From: Pseudanabaena sp. PCC 6802
GTDB taxonomy: Bacteria > Cyanobacteriota > Cyanobacteriia > Pseudanabaenales > Pseudanabaenaceae
Direction: 5' to 3'
Assembly (NCBI RefSeq): GCF_000332175.1
Contig: NZ_KB235914.1
Coordinates: forward strand, 999,966-1,063,965
Length of the DNA stretch: 64,000 nucleotides
The notes under the pieces are model-generated. The model worked only from the letters and a program-made list of their open reading frames with translations. It was not told where the DNA came from and ran no database searches. Each line of letters begins with the position of its first letter. The first letter of the stretch is position 1. This document shows, piece after piece, positions 53,661 through 63,510 of this stretch. The position numbers and the translations under genes are program-made.

Positions 53661-55370
53661 ATGTCTAAATTCAGTAAATTATCGCTTAGTTCAGTTTTAT
53701 TTGTTTCAGCAGTCGCAGCATCATCCATGGTGCCAGGTGTAGTTAAAGCGCAAACTGTTGACAATACAGCTACCGTGCCAGCTACAACTGTGCCAGCTCC
53801 TGACTCAACAGTTAATGAGTCCAGCCTGATTCGTTCCATTGGTAAAGATCCAATGGTAAATCGCACGGCTCAGAACGCTGCTCCAGAAACTCAAGCTCAA
53901 AACGTGACCTCCGTGTCTCAGTTGAGCGATGTTAAGCCGACCGACTGGGCATTTACAGCCTTGCAATCTCTGGTAGAGCGCTACGGTTGTATTGCTGGTT
54001 ATCCGGATCGGACCTATCGCGGTCAGAGAGCCATGACCCGCTTCGAGTTTGCTGCTGGTTTGAACGCTTGCTTGGACAAGATCAACGAAATTATCACCGC
54101 TGGTCTAGCTGATAAAGTCAGCAAAGAAGACCTGGCAGCGGTGCAAAAGCTACAAGAAGAATTTGCGGCTGAATTGGCAGCTCTGCGCGGTCGGGTAGAT
54201 GCTTTAGAGTCAAAGACTGCTCAGCTTGAAGCTCAGCAATTTTCTACCACTACCAAGTTAAACGCCACAGCGATTATTGCTCCGTCCTTTGCGACAGATA
54301 GCAACGTCACTCTCAGCGGTCGCGTACGCTTAAACTTCGACACCAGCTTTACCGGTAAGGATTTATTGCGTACTCGCCTGCAAGCTGGTAACGTAACTCG
54401 TTTCGATCGCGTACCTGGTATCCTTTCCTCGACAGTTGCTGGTACGACAGCTACTGCTCGTTTGGGCTTTGATACTAACACCGACAACCAGTTCGAGCTA
54501 GACAAGTTGTTCTATCGTTTCCCGGTTGGCAACCAGGTCACGGCTTTTGTTGGTACCCGAGGTGTGGATTGGGATACCGTATTCGATACAGTTAATCCAT
54601 ATTTCGCTGATAGCGACAACGGCGCAATTTCCAGATTTGGTCGTTACGAGCCATTCATCTTCCGCGCTCCCCAGGGTGCTGGTGCAGCGATTAACTTCAA
54701 GTTCAACGATCAATTCGGTCTGAACCTGGCTTATCTAGCTAACCAACAGTTTGCTGGTAATGCGGTCGGTCAGTCTGGCTTGACCAATGGTGGCTACGGT
54801 GCAGGTGCTCAAATTGTCTTCTCGCCCAACAAAGACTTGAAGATCGGTTTAGCTTACATCCGCAGTTTCGAGCCTGGTTTTGAGATTGGTAGCAATACTG
54901 CCACTCTAGTTGATGTATCGGGTTCTACCGGTAGCGTGAATTCTAGAAGACCATTTGGTGCAGTTGATACCTCTACCGATCGCTATGGCGCTCAGTTAAG
55001 CTGGAAAGTTGCTAAGGGATTTGCCTTTGGTGGCTGGGTAGGCTTTGCCAACATGCGTCAAGAGTCTGGGATTGGTCGTAACAATGCTGATGCCTTTAAC
55101 TGGGCAGTTAGCTTGGCTTTCCCCGACCTGTTCGGTGAAGGCAACGTGGCTGGTATTATCTTCGGTCAGCCACCTAAGCTGACATCCAACTCGATCGTTG
55201 CTCGCAGAGACGATGGCAGCACCACCTATCACTTGGAAGCACTTTACAGATGGAGACTTTCTAAGAATATCTCTATTACTCCGGGTGTATTCTTTATCTT
55301 CAATCCTGAAAACAACAGTGCTAACAACACCATCGTGGTTGGTACTATCCGTACAACCTTCTCCTTCTAA
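53661..55370 (+). CDS. SLH-domain OprB-type major porin
   Basis: 569 residues from ATG 53661. Signal peptide (residues 1-30, ending VVKA), then an S-layer homology domain (about 85-150: VSQLSDVKPTDWAFTALQSL, CIAGYPDRTYRG, MTRFEFAAGLN), a short coiled coil (LAALRGRVDALESKTAQLEA) and a ~350-residue beta-barrel ending in phenylalanine (TIRTTFSF), as outer-membrane proteins do. It probably moves small solutes or inorganic ions across the outer membrane, anchored to peptidoglycan by the SLH part. The long upstream region carries a small IS-like element. Codon use looks favourable for high expression. Confidence 0.92.
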   Translation: MSKFSKLSLSSVLFVSAVAASSMVPGVVKAQTVDNTATVPATTVPAPDSTVNESSLIRSIGKDPMVNRTAQNAAPETQAQNVTSVSQLSDVKPTDWAFTALQSLVERYGCIAGYPDRTYRGQRAMTRFEFAAGLNACLDKINEIITAGLADKVSKEDLAAVQKLQEEFAAELAALRGRVDALESKTAQLEAQQFSTTTKLNATAIIAPSFATDSNVTLSGRVRLNFDTSFTGKDLLRTRLQAGNVTRFDRVPGILSSTVAGTTATARLGFDTNTDNQFELDKLFYRFPVGNQVTAFVGTRGVDWDTVFDTVNPYFADSDNGAISRFGRYEPFIFRAPQGAGAAINFKFNDQFGLNLAYLANQQFAGNAVGQSGLTNGGYGAGAQIVFSPNKDLKIGLAYIRSFEPGFEIGSNTATLVDVSGSTGSVNSRRPFGAVDTSTDRYGAQLSWKVAKGFAFGGWVGFANMRQESGIGRNNADAFNWAVSLAFPDLFGEGNVAGIIFGQPPKLTSNSIVARRDDGSTTYHLEALYRWRLSKNISITPGVFFIFNPENNSANNTIVVGTIRTTFSF

Positions 55371-55426
55371 GGACAGTAGTTATCTGAGTTAGGTTAAGGT
55401 TTAACCACTAACACAGCTAATCCTTT

Positions 55427-55462
55427 AAACCCACCCTCTTAGCTATATAAGAGGGTGGGTTT
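55427..55462 (+). terminator. Rho-independent terminator after the porin gene
   Basis: AAACCCACCCTCTT (55427-55440) and AAGAGGGTGGGTTT (55449-55462) are perfect 14-base arms around AGCTATAT, followed by GTTATT. A strong hairpin suited to a highly expressed gene. Confidence 0.93.
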
Positions 55463-55653
55463 GTTATTGCAGCAATCTAGATTTTTAAGGTGGGCAACCC
55501 CCACTACTAGAGCTTAGCATGGGCTTTTAAAAAGGCTAAAAGCCGACCGCCGATCGCTCTGTATTTAAAGTTTTATATTTTATGCCGTAAAGATAGTTCC
55601 TCTATACAGGCCAAAATCGATAAAATAAGCTACTGCATTCGGGAATGTAAAAC

Positions 55654-56424
55654 ATGGATGTGATTCCGGCACTTGATATTTTAGATGGACGTTGCGTAAG
55701 GTTGTATCAGGGGAATTACGATCGATCGGAGGTATTTGGGGAAGATCCGGTTGCGATCGCCCAGCGTTGGTACGATGAGGGCACAAAGTATTTACACGTA
55801 GTCGATCTCAATGGTGCGAAAGAGGGATCGCCGAAAAATCTACAGGTAATTGAGGCGATCGCTCGGTCTTTGCCGATTCACGTACAAGTAGGTGGTGGTT
55901 TGCGCGATCGCTCTAGTGTCAGTGCGGTTTTAGCAACGGGTGTGAGTAAGGCTATTTTGGGCACGATCGCGGTAGAGCAACCGCAGCTAGTTGCCGATTT
56001 GTGTGCGGAATTTCCCGGACAAATTCTGGTGGGCATTGATGCCAGAGACGGGAAGGTAGCAACGAGGGGATGGCTTACTACATCCGAGACGATCGCGTCT
56101 GATTTAGCTCAGCGCATGGCGCAAGTTGGGGTAGCTGGCATTATCTACACGGATATTTATCGCGATGGCACATTGCAGGGGCCAAATCTGGAGGCGCTCA
56201 AGCAATTGGTGCAGAGCATTGATATTCCTGTGATCGCTTCCGGTGGTATAAGCTCTATTACAGATTTACTCAGTCTGTTGGCTTTGGAGCCATTAGGTGT
56301 AACTGGTGCGATTGTGGGCAAGGCAATATATACGGGCAACATCGATTTAAAGGAAGCAAATCGAGCCGTTGGCAGCGGGCGTTGGCAGGACGTGCCACCG
56401 GATATGGGCACGGCGATCGCGTAA
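55654..56424 (+). CDS. hisA: Phosphoribosylformimino-AICAR ribotide isomerase
   Basis: 256-residue (beta/alpha)8 barrel for the fourth histidine step. [20 protein letters not shown] carries the catalytic Asp, [20 protein letters not shown] the first phosphate site, [20 protein letters not shown] the second Asp, and [16 protein letters not shown] the second phosphate site. It is a single gene, far from hisF (22795), as usual in cyanobacteria where the his operon is dispersed. Confidence 0.95.
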   Translation: MDVIPALDILDGRCVRLYQGNYDRSEVFGEDPVAIAQRWYDEGTKYLHVVDLNGAKEGSPKNLQVIEAIARSLPIHVQVGGGLRDRSSVSAVLATGVSKAILGTIAVEQPQLVADLCAEFPGQILVGIDARDGKVATRGWLTTSETIASDLAQRMAQVGVAGIIYTDIYRDGTLQGPNLEALKQLVQSIDIPVIASGGISSITDLLSLLALEPLGVTGAIVGKAIYTGNIDLKEANRAVGSGRWQDVPPDMGTAIA

Positions 56425-56541
56425 CTGGATTGGCAAAAGCAACTGTTAAACACGCCGAGCCTGCGTAGAGAATTTCTGGAAAATCTGGCATATTTGTACT
56501 TAGTCCTTGCTTTTAGCCAACTAATTAAATAAGAGGTTGCC

Positions 56542-57484
56542 TTGTTCATTCCTTTAGCCCTGCTCCTTATGCTTGGGGTTGCCTTCGAGCAGCCTGCGAT
56601 CGATGTTAACCCTGCTGTCAAACCTAATGTCAATAGGGAAACTTCTATACAAGCAGATCGGGGCGATCGCAAGCGCAATCCGATCTTTGCCCAGGCTCTA
56701 GCGCCAAAAGCAGTCAGCATGCCAAAAGCCGCTGAAATTTTACCAGCGGAGACGATCGCTGTCGGTTTTCTGAATTTTGATGCCGAAGCGTGGGCTAATT
56801 TAAAACTATTTAATCCCTTTTCAGAGAATCCACTGGGGATATTAGACCAAATTCTGGCATTGCCCAAGGGTAAAACATTTGTCAAAGACATCCAGCCCTG
56901 GATTAGCGATCGCATTGCCATTGCTCTGCCCCTACATCGTTAATTTCGGCATTACCCTGTTAATTCAGACATCCAATCGCAAAGCGGCGACGGCAGCGCT
57001 GGATAAGTTTGCGAAATGTGCAGATAAGACATCAAAAGGTGCGATTAAGGTATCGTCGCGGCGGGTTGTTAATTGGCCAGTTACTAGCTGGGAGGTAGCT
57101 GATTCGGACAACAAATCAGCATCGTTGAGCGTCATGGCTTATACATGGCTGGACGATCGGACGCTAATTATGACGACGGGCATGGGGCCGATGGCCGAGC
57201 TTCTGCCTCAGCCCAAAAATACACTCGATCGCGATCCTACGTTCAAAGCAGCGATCGCGGAGATGCCAAAGCCAAATTTTGGATATTTCTATATCAATGC
57301 CAAGTCAATCATTAAGCTAGTTGACGATGCCCTCACCCTCCGAGAAGAATCGAGGAATGAGATTCCCCAACCCATCGATCGCCTCTTGGGAATAATTCAG
57401 GGAATGGCGATCGTCTATTCCGCTACACCAGAGAAATTGCAATCGGATTTCTTCTTGGGGCTATCGCCACTCGAGCAGCGTTAG
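56542..57484 (+). pseudogene. DUF3352-like exported protein, frameshifted
   Basis: Two overlapping frames together resemble a DUF3352 protein. The first (TTG 56542) has a hydrophobic start, PAETIAVGFLNFDAEAW and TFVKDIQPWISDRIAIALPL, then stops at 56943. The second resumes about 56950 with FGITLLIQTSNRKAATAALD and runs to FFLGLSPLEQR. About 20-30 residues expected between these parts are absent, so a small deletion changed frame. It lies between hisA and a kinase gene. Confidence 0.65.
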
Positions 57485-57633
57485 CAAGCGATCCCATCCG
57501 TTAAAGCGATAGTATTGAAGCTTAGAAGTGAGATCTATGATACAGATCGCAGTTGGAGGCGATCGCGATCGCAGACACAGTTCGGAAATTCTCTCTAAAG
57601 TAAAAGCAGTCCTCACATATCCCCCGAAGACCT

Positions 57634-60051
57634 ATGCTTTTACAATCTACACTGTGCTGCCTCAATCCCGACTGTCCATCTCCGATTAACCCTGCTGGTA
57701 ATGTTCACTGCCAGAATTGTGGGGTACTCTTAGTGGGCTTGTTGTATAATCGCTTCAAGATTGTCAAGCCAATCGGTAGGGGTGGATTTGGCAAAACTTA
57801 CCTTGCTGAAGATGTCGATAATCTCAACAGTCGTTGTGTGGTTAAGCAACTGGCGTATCAGGGACAAAGCAGTTGGGCGACTAAAAAAGCAGTAGAGTTG
57901 TTCGAGCAAGAGGCGAAACAACTGGCTTTGTTGAGTGAGAATCATCAAATACCGAAGTTACTAGCTTATTTCCAGGATAGTAACCATTTGTATCTGGTAC
58001 AGCAATTTATCGAGGGAGAAGATTTACTAAGACAACTAGAGCATCAAGGTCAGTATAGCGAAGTGCAAATCAAACAGTTGATGCTTGAATTGTTGCCAGT
58101 TCTGCAATTCATTCACGATCGCGATGTGATTCACCGTGATATCAAGCCCGAGAATATCATGCGTCAGGCTAAAGATGGTAAGTTATTCCTGATTGATTTT
58201 GGCGTATCAAAACTGATATCACCAACCATAACCGGAACAGGGAGCATTCTCGGTTCCCACGGTTATTCTCCATTGGAGCAAATCCAACAGGGTAAAGTAG
58301 TCTATGCCAGCGACCTTTTCGCTTTGGGCGTAACTTGTTTTCATCTATTGAGCGGCATTCATCCCCAGCACCTATGGGCAGAACGAGGCTACGACTGGAC
58401 GAACGATTGGCAAAGATATTTGCCATTTCCCGTTACTGCCCCATTGGATTCCGTGCTGAATAAGTTGCTAAACAAGGACGTTCAGAGTCGCTATCAATCG
58501 GCAAATGAAGTCTTGAAAGATTTGAGATCGCCAGCATCGTCAACCTTACCAACTTCACCACTGCCGCCCAAAGCTCCTACAACCGTACTTAATCTCCCAT
58601 CTCCGCCTCCTGCTACCTCTGTCAGCACATCTGCTGCGAGTGGGAAAAGATGGTTCAAGAAGCCAGCGATCCCGATCGGCATGGGAGTCGCAGCTATTGC
58701 TGCGGTTGGTCTGGCAATTGGCATTCCCAGGCTATTGCCAAATCGACATGCCACCACACCTGAAGTAGTGGAAATCTACAAACTTGCGAGTGAAAAATCC
58801 AGTCAAGGTAAAAAACAAGAAGCACTTGAGGATTTCAATAAAGTACTCGCACTCGATCCTAACTTTGCCAATGGCTATATCGATCGGGGTAACGCTCGCA
58901 ATGACTTGGGCGACAAGCAAGGAGCGATCGCCGATTACTCCAAAGCAATCGAACTCGATTCGAGGTATGCCGATGCTTACATCAATCGAGGAAATATTCG
59001 CAGCGAATTAGGCGATAAACAAGGAGCAAATACCGATTACTCCAAAGCGATTGAATCAGATCCGAATTATGCTCTTGCCTATTACAATCGAGGCATTGTT
59101 CGCAGTGAGTTGGGCGATACTCAAGGAGCGATCGTCGATTACACCAAAACGATCGAACTCGATCCTAACTATGTCAACGCATACTATAACCGGGGCTTTG
59201 TGCGCGATGGTTTGAATGATAAGCAAGGAGCGATCGCCGATTACTCTAAAGCGATCGAACGCGATCCGAAGTTTAGCAATGCCTACCTCAATCGTGGCAA
59301 TGCCCGCTCTATTTTGGGCGATTTACAGGGAGCGATCGCCGATTGTAATAAAGCGATCGAGGTCAATCCCAAGAATGTATCTGCCTACAATGCTCGGGCT
59401 GGGGTTCGCCTTAGTTTGAGAGACACTAAAGGTGCTGTTGACGATTTCAATAAAGCGATCAAACTCGACCCTAAAAATGTTTTCGCCTATATCTCAAGAG
59501 CTGACATCCGCATTTTCTATCTAAGCGATTTTCAAGGTGCCATTGATGATTCTAACAAAATACTCGAAATCGATAGAAATAATGCCCCTGCCTATATCGA
59601 TCGAGGTAATGCATATTACAGATTAGGTAAATTGGATAAAGCGCTGGAAGATCTCAACCAAGCAATCGTCCTCAAGCCAGATCTGTATCTGGGATACCAG
59701 AATCGAAGTCTCATTCGCCTTGCTTTAGAGGATTTTCACGGCGCGCTTGAGGATAGCAACAAAGTAATCGAACTCAATCCTAAATTGCCTGTAGGCTATC
59801 TCAATCGGGGTGTCAGCCACTTTGCTTTAGGCGAACACAAAGCTGCAATAGAAGACTACACTAAAGCAATTGAACTTAAACCTGACCTGAACCAAGCCTA
59901 CACCGGTAGAGGTGCGGCGCGTGCTGCCTTGGGCGATAAGAAAGGTGCGATCGAAGATTATCAAAAATCCGCTGGTCTTTATCTCAATGCGGGCAGGACA
60001 AAAGATTACCAGGATGCTCTCAATCGGGTTAAACAACTTAAGCAGTCGTAA
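57634..60051 (+). CDS. Ser/Thr protein kinase with zinc ribbon and TPR repeats
   Basis: 805 residues. An N-terminal zinc ribbon (CCLNPDCPSPINPAGNVHCQ with CxNC, residues 8-29) is followed by a complete kinase domain: GRGGFGKTYLAED, Lys71 in VVKQL, VIHRDIKPENIM (167-176) and LIDFGVSK (DFG 188-190). A Pro-rich linker, one TM helix (about 345-362) and about twelve TPR units (376-795) complete it. Most TPRs have the form A-x-Y-x-N-R-G followed by DLQGAIADYSKAIELDP. The TPR part is probably periplasmic and binds the signal or partner. All catalytic residues are present, unlike the pseudokinase at 12596. Confidence 0.94.
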   Translation: MLLQSTLCCLNPDCPSPINPAGNVHCQNCGVLLVGLLYNRFKIVKPIGRGGFGKTYLAEDVDNLNSRCVVKQLAYQGQSSWATKKAVELFEQEAKQLALLSENHQIPKLLAYFQDSNHLYLVQQFIEGEDLLRQLEHQGQYSEVQIKQLMLELLPVLQFIHDRDVIHRDIKPENIMRQAKDGKLFLIDFGVSKLISPTITGTGSILGSHGYSPLEQIQQGKVVYASDLFALGVTCFHLLSGIHPQHLWAERGYDWTNDWQRYLPFPVTAPLDSVLNKLLNKDVQSRYQSANEVLKDLRSPASSTLPTSPLPPKAPTTVLNLPSPPPATSVSTSAASGKRWFKKPAIPIGMGVAAIAAVGLAIGIPRLLPNRHATTPEVVEIYKLASEKSSQGKKQEALEDFNKVLALDPNFANGYIDRGNARNDLGDKQGAIADYSKAIELDSRYADAYINRGNIRSELGDKQGANTDYSKAIESDPNYALAYYNRGIVRSELGDTQGAIVDYTKTIELDPNYVNAYYNRGFVRDGLNDKQGAIADYSKAIERDPKFSNAYLNRGNARSILGDLQGAIADCNKAIEVNPKNVSAYNARAGVRLSLRDTKGAVDDFNKAIKLDPKNVFAYISRADIRIFYLSDFQGAIDDSNKILEIDRNNAPAYIDRGNAYYRLGKLDKALEDLNQAIVLKPDLYLGYQNRSLIRLALEDFHGALEDSNKVIELNPKLPVGYLNRGVSHFALGEHKAAIEDYTKAIELKPDLNQAYTGRGAARAALGDKKGAIEDYQKSAGLYLNAGRTKDYQDALNRVKQLKQS

Positions 60052-60185
60052 TGCCAGAAGTCGCGATCGCAATTCAAAATACTGTACTATATTCTCATTT
60101 CCAACTGGAGCGATCGCATTCTGGGAGATGCCAAGAAGCTTCTCGACGATCCCAAACTCAGCGTTTTGATATCGAGGTGATTTTA

Positions 60186-61317
60186 TTGCCTTGGCAATAA
60201 AATAGAATGCAATCTATAGAGCAGCATAAATAATAGATGGATGCTTAAAGTAACTCCTAATGTGGGCAGGCAATCTCTGCAATTTCTGCAGTTGAGATAG
60301 CAATCTATGTTTTAATTGACCCAGGTTTCGCGTCAGAGGTTTGGCGTGAACTCCCTGTTTCACATCACCATTGAAATACTCTACTGGATTCAACTGCGGC
60401 GCATAGGAAGGCAAATAAAATAACTCGATCTCCTGGGAGTGCTGTTCTAACCATTGCTGCACGGGGCGCTCTCGATGGACGGGATGGCGATCCACGATCC
60501 AAAACAGTTTGCTTGAACGCTTGTCAATCAACCGTTGCAGAAATTCAATAAATACTGGGGCTGTCAAGGTACAGGTGTAAAGCATAAATTGAATCGTGCC
60601 TTGATTACTGATGCTAGCAATGAAATTCAACCGTGTCCGCTCGCGTTTACTAGGACGAATTTCAGGGGGATGTCCCTTGGGTGCATAACCTCGCCCTCCA
60701 TACTCATCAGAACTGAGTCCCGATTCATCTCCCCACTCGATTTCGGCACCTTCTGCTTGTGCCCGTTGCTCAATCGCGGGATATTCTTCCTGTAACCAGT
60801 GTTTCACGGCAGCGGGGTCTTGCTCATAGGCACGTTCGATCGGCTTCTGGGGGCTGTAGCCCCATCGTTTGAGATATTCCCCCACTGTGCGTATCGGCAT
60901 CTCCACTCCTAATTCTTGCTCGATTAGTATTTGCACGGCTTGTCTAGTCCACAAGGCGCTCTCGGATCTGGTAATCCTCCGGGCTGTGTCCCCGCAGCAT
61001 TGCTTCAATCGTTGTTTCCTCTGAGGCACTTAAACTGCGCCCTTCCCCTACCTCTCGTCCTCGTCGCTGCTGAAACAGGGCTGCTTCTCCGTAATCTTGA
61101 TACGCCCACCACCACTCCGTAATCGTGTTACGATGAATCCCCAGGTACTCACTAATATCACATACTCGTTTCCCTTGTTCTCGCAACCGGATCGCTTGCT
61201 GTCGAAGGTAATTTTGCGTTTCTATCGATAGGTGTCGGCCATCTGGTTTATCCATGTCAAACCTCCTTGTGCCTTTACTTCTATTATCCTATGCTTTCTT
61301 TTTCATTGCCGGAGCAA
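60186..61317 (-). mobile_element. IS630-family insertion sequence, second copy (frameshifted)
   Basis: 1,132 bp, identical in the stretches I compared to 28961-30091 except for one added G near 60964. TA flanks at 60184-60185 and 61318-61319 mark the target duplication. It is inserted between the kinase-TPR gene and psb28 and does not break a recognisable gene. Confidence 0.92.
60214..61255 (-). pseudogene. IS630 transposase with single-base insertion
   Basis: The frame from ATG 61255 reads as the intact copy for about 96 residues, then one extra G (CTCGGATCTGG instead of CTCGATCTGG) shifts it to RERLVD and a stop. The DDE domain continues in another frame to 60214 with Asp and Glu motifs intact. 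IS630 relatives sometimes use programmed frameshifting, but no slippery run is present and the sister copy needs none, so mutation is more likely. Confidence 0.88.
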
Positions 61318-61381
61318 TATCTATCAATGGGGCGAGCATCGCGCAATTAATCCTATGGGAGTAGGATGCAAGGTTACATAA

Positions 61382-61732
61382 TTAGCTCGGAGTGCTAAAC
61401 TCAAGGTTGTGGTCTTCAGCATAGCGGTGGAAGAATCGCATCACGCGATCCCATTCTCCATCGGAATCCACCTCAAACGAGCACTCTGCTTGAACCAGTT
61501 CGTCATCGTCAAACTTAAATTTCATACTGCGAGGGCTAACTTGAATATCCCCCTCTTCGTCACGTAGGAGTACCATTTCTATGTTGTTGGTAAAGCTACG
61601 TCCCTTCTCTAATGCAGCTAAACGGTTGAAAAACAAGACTACAATTTTTGCATTAGAACTACGCCGTTTGCGCAAGCTGATACTGGAAATTTCTTCGTTC
61701 AACCCATCAATAAACTGGACTGATGTAGACAT
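61382..61732 (-). CDS. psb28: Photosystem II assembly factor Psb28
   Basis: 116 residues from ATG 61732, chosen because AGGAGGAG lies upstream; earlier in-frame codons do not resemble the family. VQFIDGLNEEISSISLRKRR, MVLLRDEEGDIQVSPRSMKF, FDDDELVQAECSFEV and DGEWDRVMRFFHRYAEDHNL are Psb28 hallmarks. The protein binds the cytoplasmic side of CP47 in assembly intermediates and protects the immature reaction centre. Confidence 0.93.
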   Translation of the reverse strand: MSTSVQFIDGLNEEISSISLRKRRSSNAKIVVLFFNRLAALEKGRSFTNNIEMVLLRDEEGDIQVSPRSMKFKFDDDELVQAECSFEVDSDGEWDRVMRFFHRYAEDHNLEFSTPS

Positions 61733-61865
61733 ATGCCCTCCTCCTAGCATGACTGTACTAGTCAGGCTATCTACTATTAGATTAGCAAAGAGTGCGGCCT
61801 CAGATGATGAGGAATTGTTAAGGCGATCGAGAGCGGTTTTGCTTAATTCTCTATCTCCCCCTATG

Positions 61866-62555
61866 CTAATCGATCGCAGGTAATTCTTTCGTCTCAATTA
61901 CCTTCTTTTGGGCTAAATCTATCTCGGAGACAAAATTCTTGCCGCTCGCCTCGTAGATCGTCAATATACTTGTCTCGCTAATTCGGAAAGTATTGAGCAG
62001 CCGATCTATATTTGGGATGACTTCGGTATAGTTTGCCCCCGAAACATCAGAAACAGCAATGATTTTACGATCTTCCTCGGTCAAGCGGCGATCGCTATTT
62101 GTATCGGCTTTGACCGCAACATACCAAAGCCCTAAGGCTTGGACTAATTTACCATCCCGATCGTTTTTGCCAAACTTCTCAGCCCGAATAAAAAGGGAAT
62201 TATTCTTGGGAACGAGACGAATCGCCGATTTATCCTTGACATTCAGAATCAAGTAATTGGTCGTCGAAGATGCACCCTTGGTATAGTAGCCGCGATCGCT
62301 TTCCTGTGCCAGTACTATGGCTCCTAAAAGATAGGGGGTACCCTCAATATTTTCAAACGCACCCAAACCTAACTTATTACTCTTGAGCGATGAATTATTA
62401 GAATCGGTAAGAATAACGTTACTAATACTGCGATCGCGAGTCGAGTACTTATAAATCTGATAGGCAACATACCCCATCAAACCGATCAGCAGAATGCCTC
62501 CCACAAAAACAATAAGCTTATTCACTACATGGATTGGGTCGGGACGATGGCTCAT
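61866..62555 (-). CDS. Membrane-anchored protein of unknown function upstream of psb28
   Basis: 229 residues from ATG 62555. A short polar start is followed by one TM helix (about 13-35: LIVFVGGILLIGLMGYVAYQ) and a beta-rich outer part (NYLILNVKDKSAIRLVP, LVQALGLWYVAVKADTNSDR, IIAVSDVSGANYTEVIPNID). A DTNSDRRLTEED segment looks like a calcium-binding loop of the EF-hand/dockerin type (D-x-N-x-D). No family name can be given. psb28 lies 133 bp downstream on the same strand. Confidence 0.65.
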   Translation of the reverse strand: MSHRPDPIHVVNKLIVFVGGILLIGLMGYVAYQIYKYSTRDRSISNVILTDSNNSSLKSNKLGLGAFENIEGTPYLLGAIVLAQESDRGYYTKGASSTTNYLILNVKDKSAIRLVPKNNSLFIRAEKFGKNDRDGKLVQALGLWYVAVKADTNSDRRLTEEDRKIIAVSDVSGANYTEVIPNIDRLLNTFRISETSILTIYEASGKNFVSEIDLAQKKVIETKELPAID

Positions 62556-62639
62556 ACTGAGAAGTATTTGTAAATTTTGTTTTCGATTATAGTCTAGTAG
62601 TTGAAGTCGATATAACGAGTTCGTCGCGATCGCGCTTAA

Positions 62640-62844
62640 ATATTTACAAAGCGATGGGCTTACCAGAAATCTGGCGTTACAATCACCAGGGCTTGAAGAT
62701 TTTGCAGTTATCTCTGGGGAATATGTAGAGTGCGAAGGTAGCTTGACATTCCCATTTCTTTCCACTGAAACTCTTGAAAGACTCCTCGAACGAGGCAAGC
62801 AATCGAAAAATCACAACAATCTAATTCAAGAGTTACGCACTTGA
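62640..62844 (+). pseudogene. C-terminal remnant of a Uma2 family gene
   Basis: In one frame, KAMGLPEIWRYNHQGLKILQ matches the GxPEIWRY segment of Uma2 proteins. After a one-base shift the next frame reads GEYVECEGSLTFPFLSTETL to ELRT and a stop at 62844, matching the usual Uma2 ending. No N-terminal part exists upstream, so only the last ~65 residues survive. It is the third damaged Uma2 gene in this window. Confidence 0.7.
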
Positions 62845-63008
62845 TTGCAAAATCAGAAGAACCCACATAAGGCTTACCCTCAATAACTACCCAAGCCGCC
62901 CCATCAAGGCGATCGCCTTGATGGGGATGACAGATTAGGGATTTGCTCAGAAATAAAATACCAGCGCCTACGGTTGGGACATTATTTGTTGGCAATTCCC
63001 TTAGCATT

Positions 63009-63362
63009 TTAATGCTCGTTCGCAAAGAATTGAATTGCGTTGGTAACCGAACCGAGATATTCTTCATCCTCTAAGGTCTGAGCAGGTAGTTTGTTCTCAT
63101 TTACTGCTGCTTGTACGAGGCTTTTAGCTGTAACTTTGCCAGACCGCAAATCGCTGGTAAACTGCCCAGAACTGGCAATTCCACTTTTTTCAAAGTACCC
63201 TTGATAGGCAAGGAAAACAAGATTGAAGGGCTTTAACTCAGGGCTAGACATTGCCACGTACCGAATAGATGGATTCGCCCCGATCGTTTGGGCATTGACG
63301 GTTGGAACTGCTGATGCAAGTAGTACTAAAACTGAAAGACTGCTAAGAAGAAGGCGTTGCAT
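63009..63362 (-). CDS. Small exported protein of unknown function
   Basis: 117 residues with a clear signal peptide (MQRLLLSSLSVLVLLASAVP, cleavage after VNA). The mature ~93 residues contain PFNLVFLAYQGYFEKSGIAS and VTAKSLVQAAVNENKLPAQT, mostly helical, with no cysteines. No family was recognised. A GGGAG ribosome site lies close to the start. It is a single gene between the Uma2 remnant and the CCA-like gene. Confidence 0.65.
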   Translation of the reverse strand: MQRLLLSSLSVLVLLASAVPTVNAQTIGANPSIRYVAMSSPELKPFNLVFLAYQGYFEKSGIASSGQFTSDLRSGKVTAKSLVQAAVNENKLPAQTLEDEEYLGSVTNAIQFFANEH

Positions 63363-63510
63363 AGTATAAACTCCCTGTGTTGCTGGTTGTTTAGTAAATT
63401 CGATGGCTACTAGAATGCATTAACAAACTGAGTTAACCCCGATCGCTATATGAGAGTTCGTTCAGAATTTGCTAAGAAACCCGATCGCGATCGTTTCCGG
63501 TTTGAAAGGC

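Noticed and set aside
58784-60051. CRISPR-like or nucleotide tandem array
   Set aside because: The periodicity (~102 bp) is the coding signature of TPR units with HIP1 sites; repeats are imperfect and in frame.
60214-61255. Programmed -1 or +1 frameshift making a two-ORF IS630 transposase
   Set aside because: The sister copy encodes the whole enzyme in one frame and differs by a single added G; no slippery run is present at the junction.
62708-63067. Minus-strand open frame of 119 codons
   Set aside because: It overlaps the signal-peptide gene at 63009 and the plus-strand Uma2 remnant, whose protein-level match is clear; no family resemblance in the minus frame.
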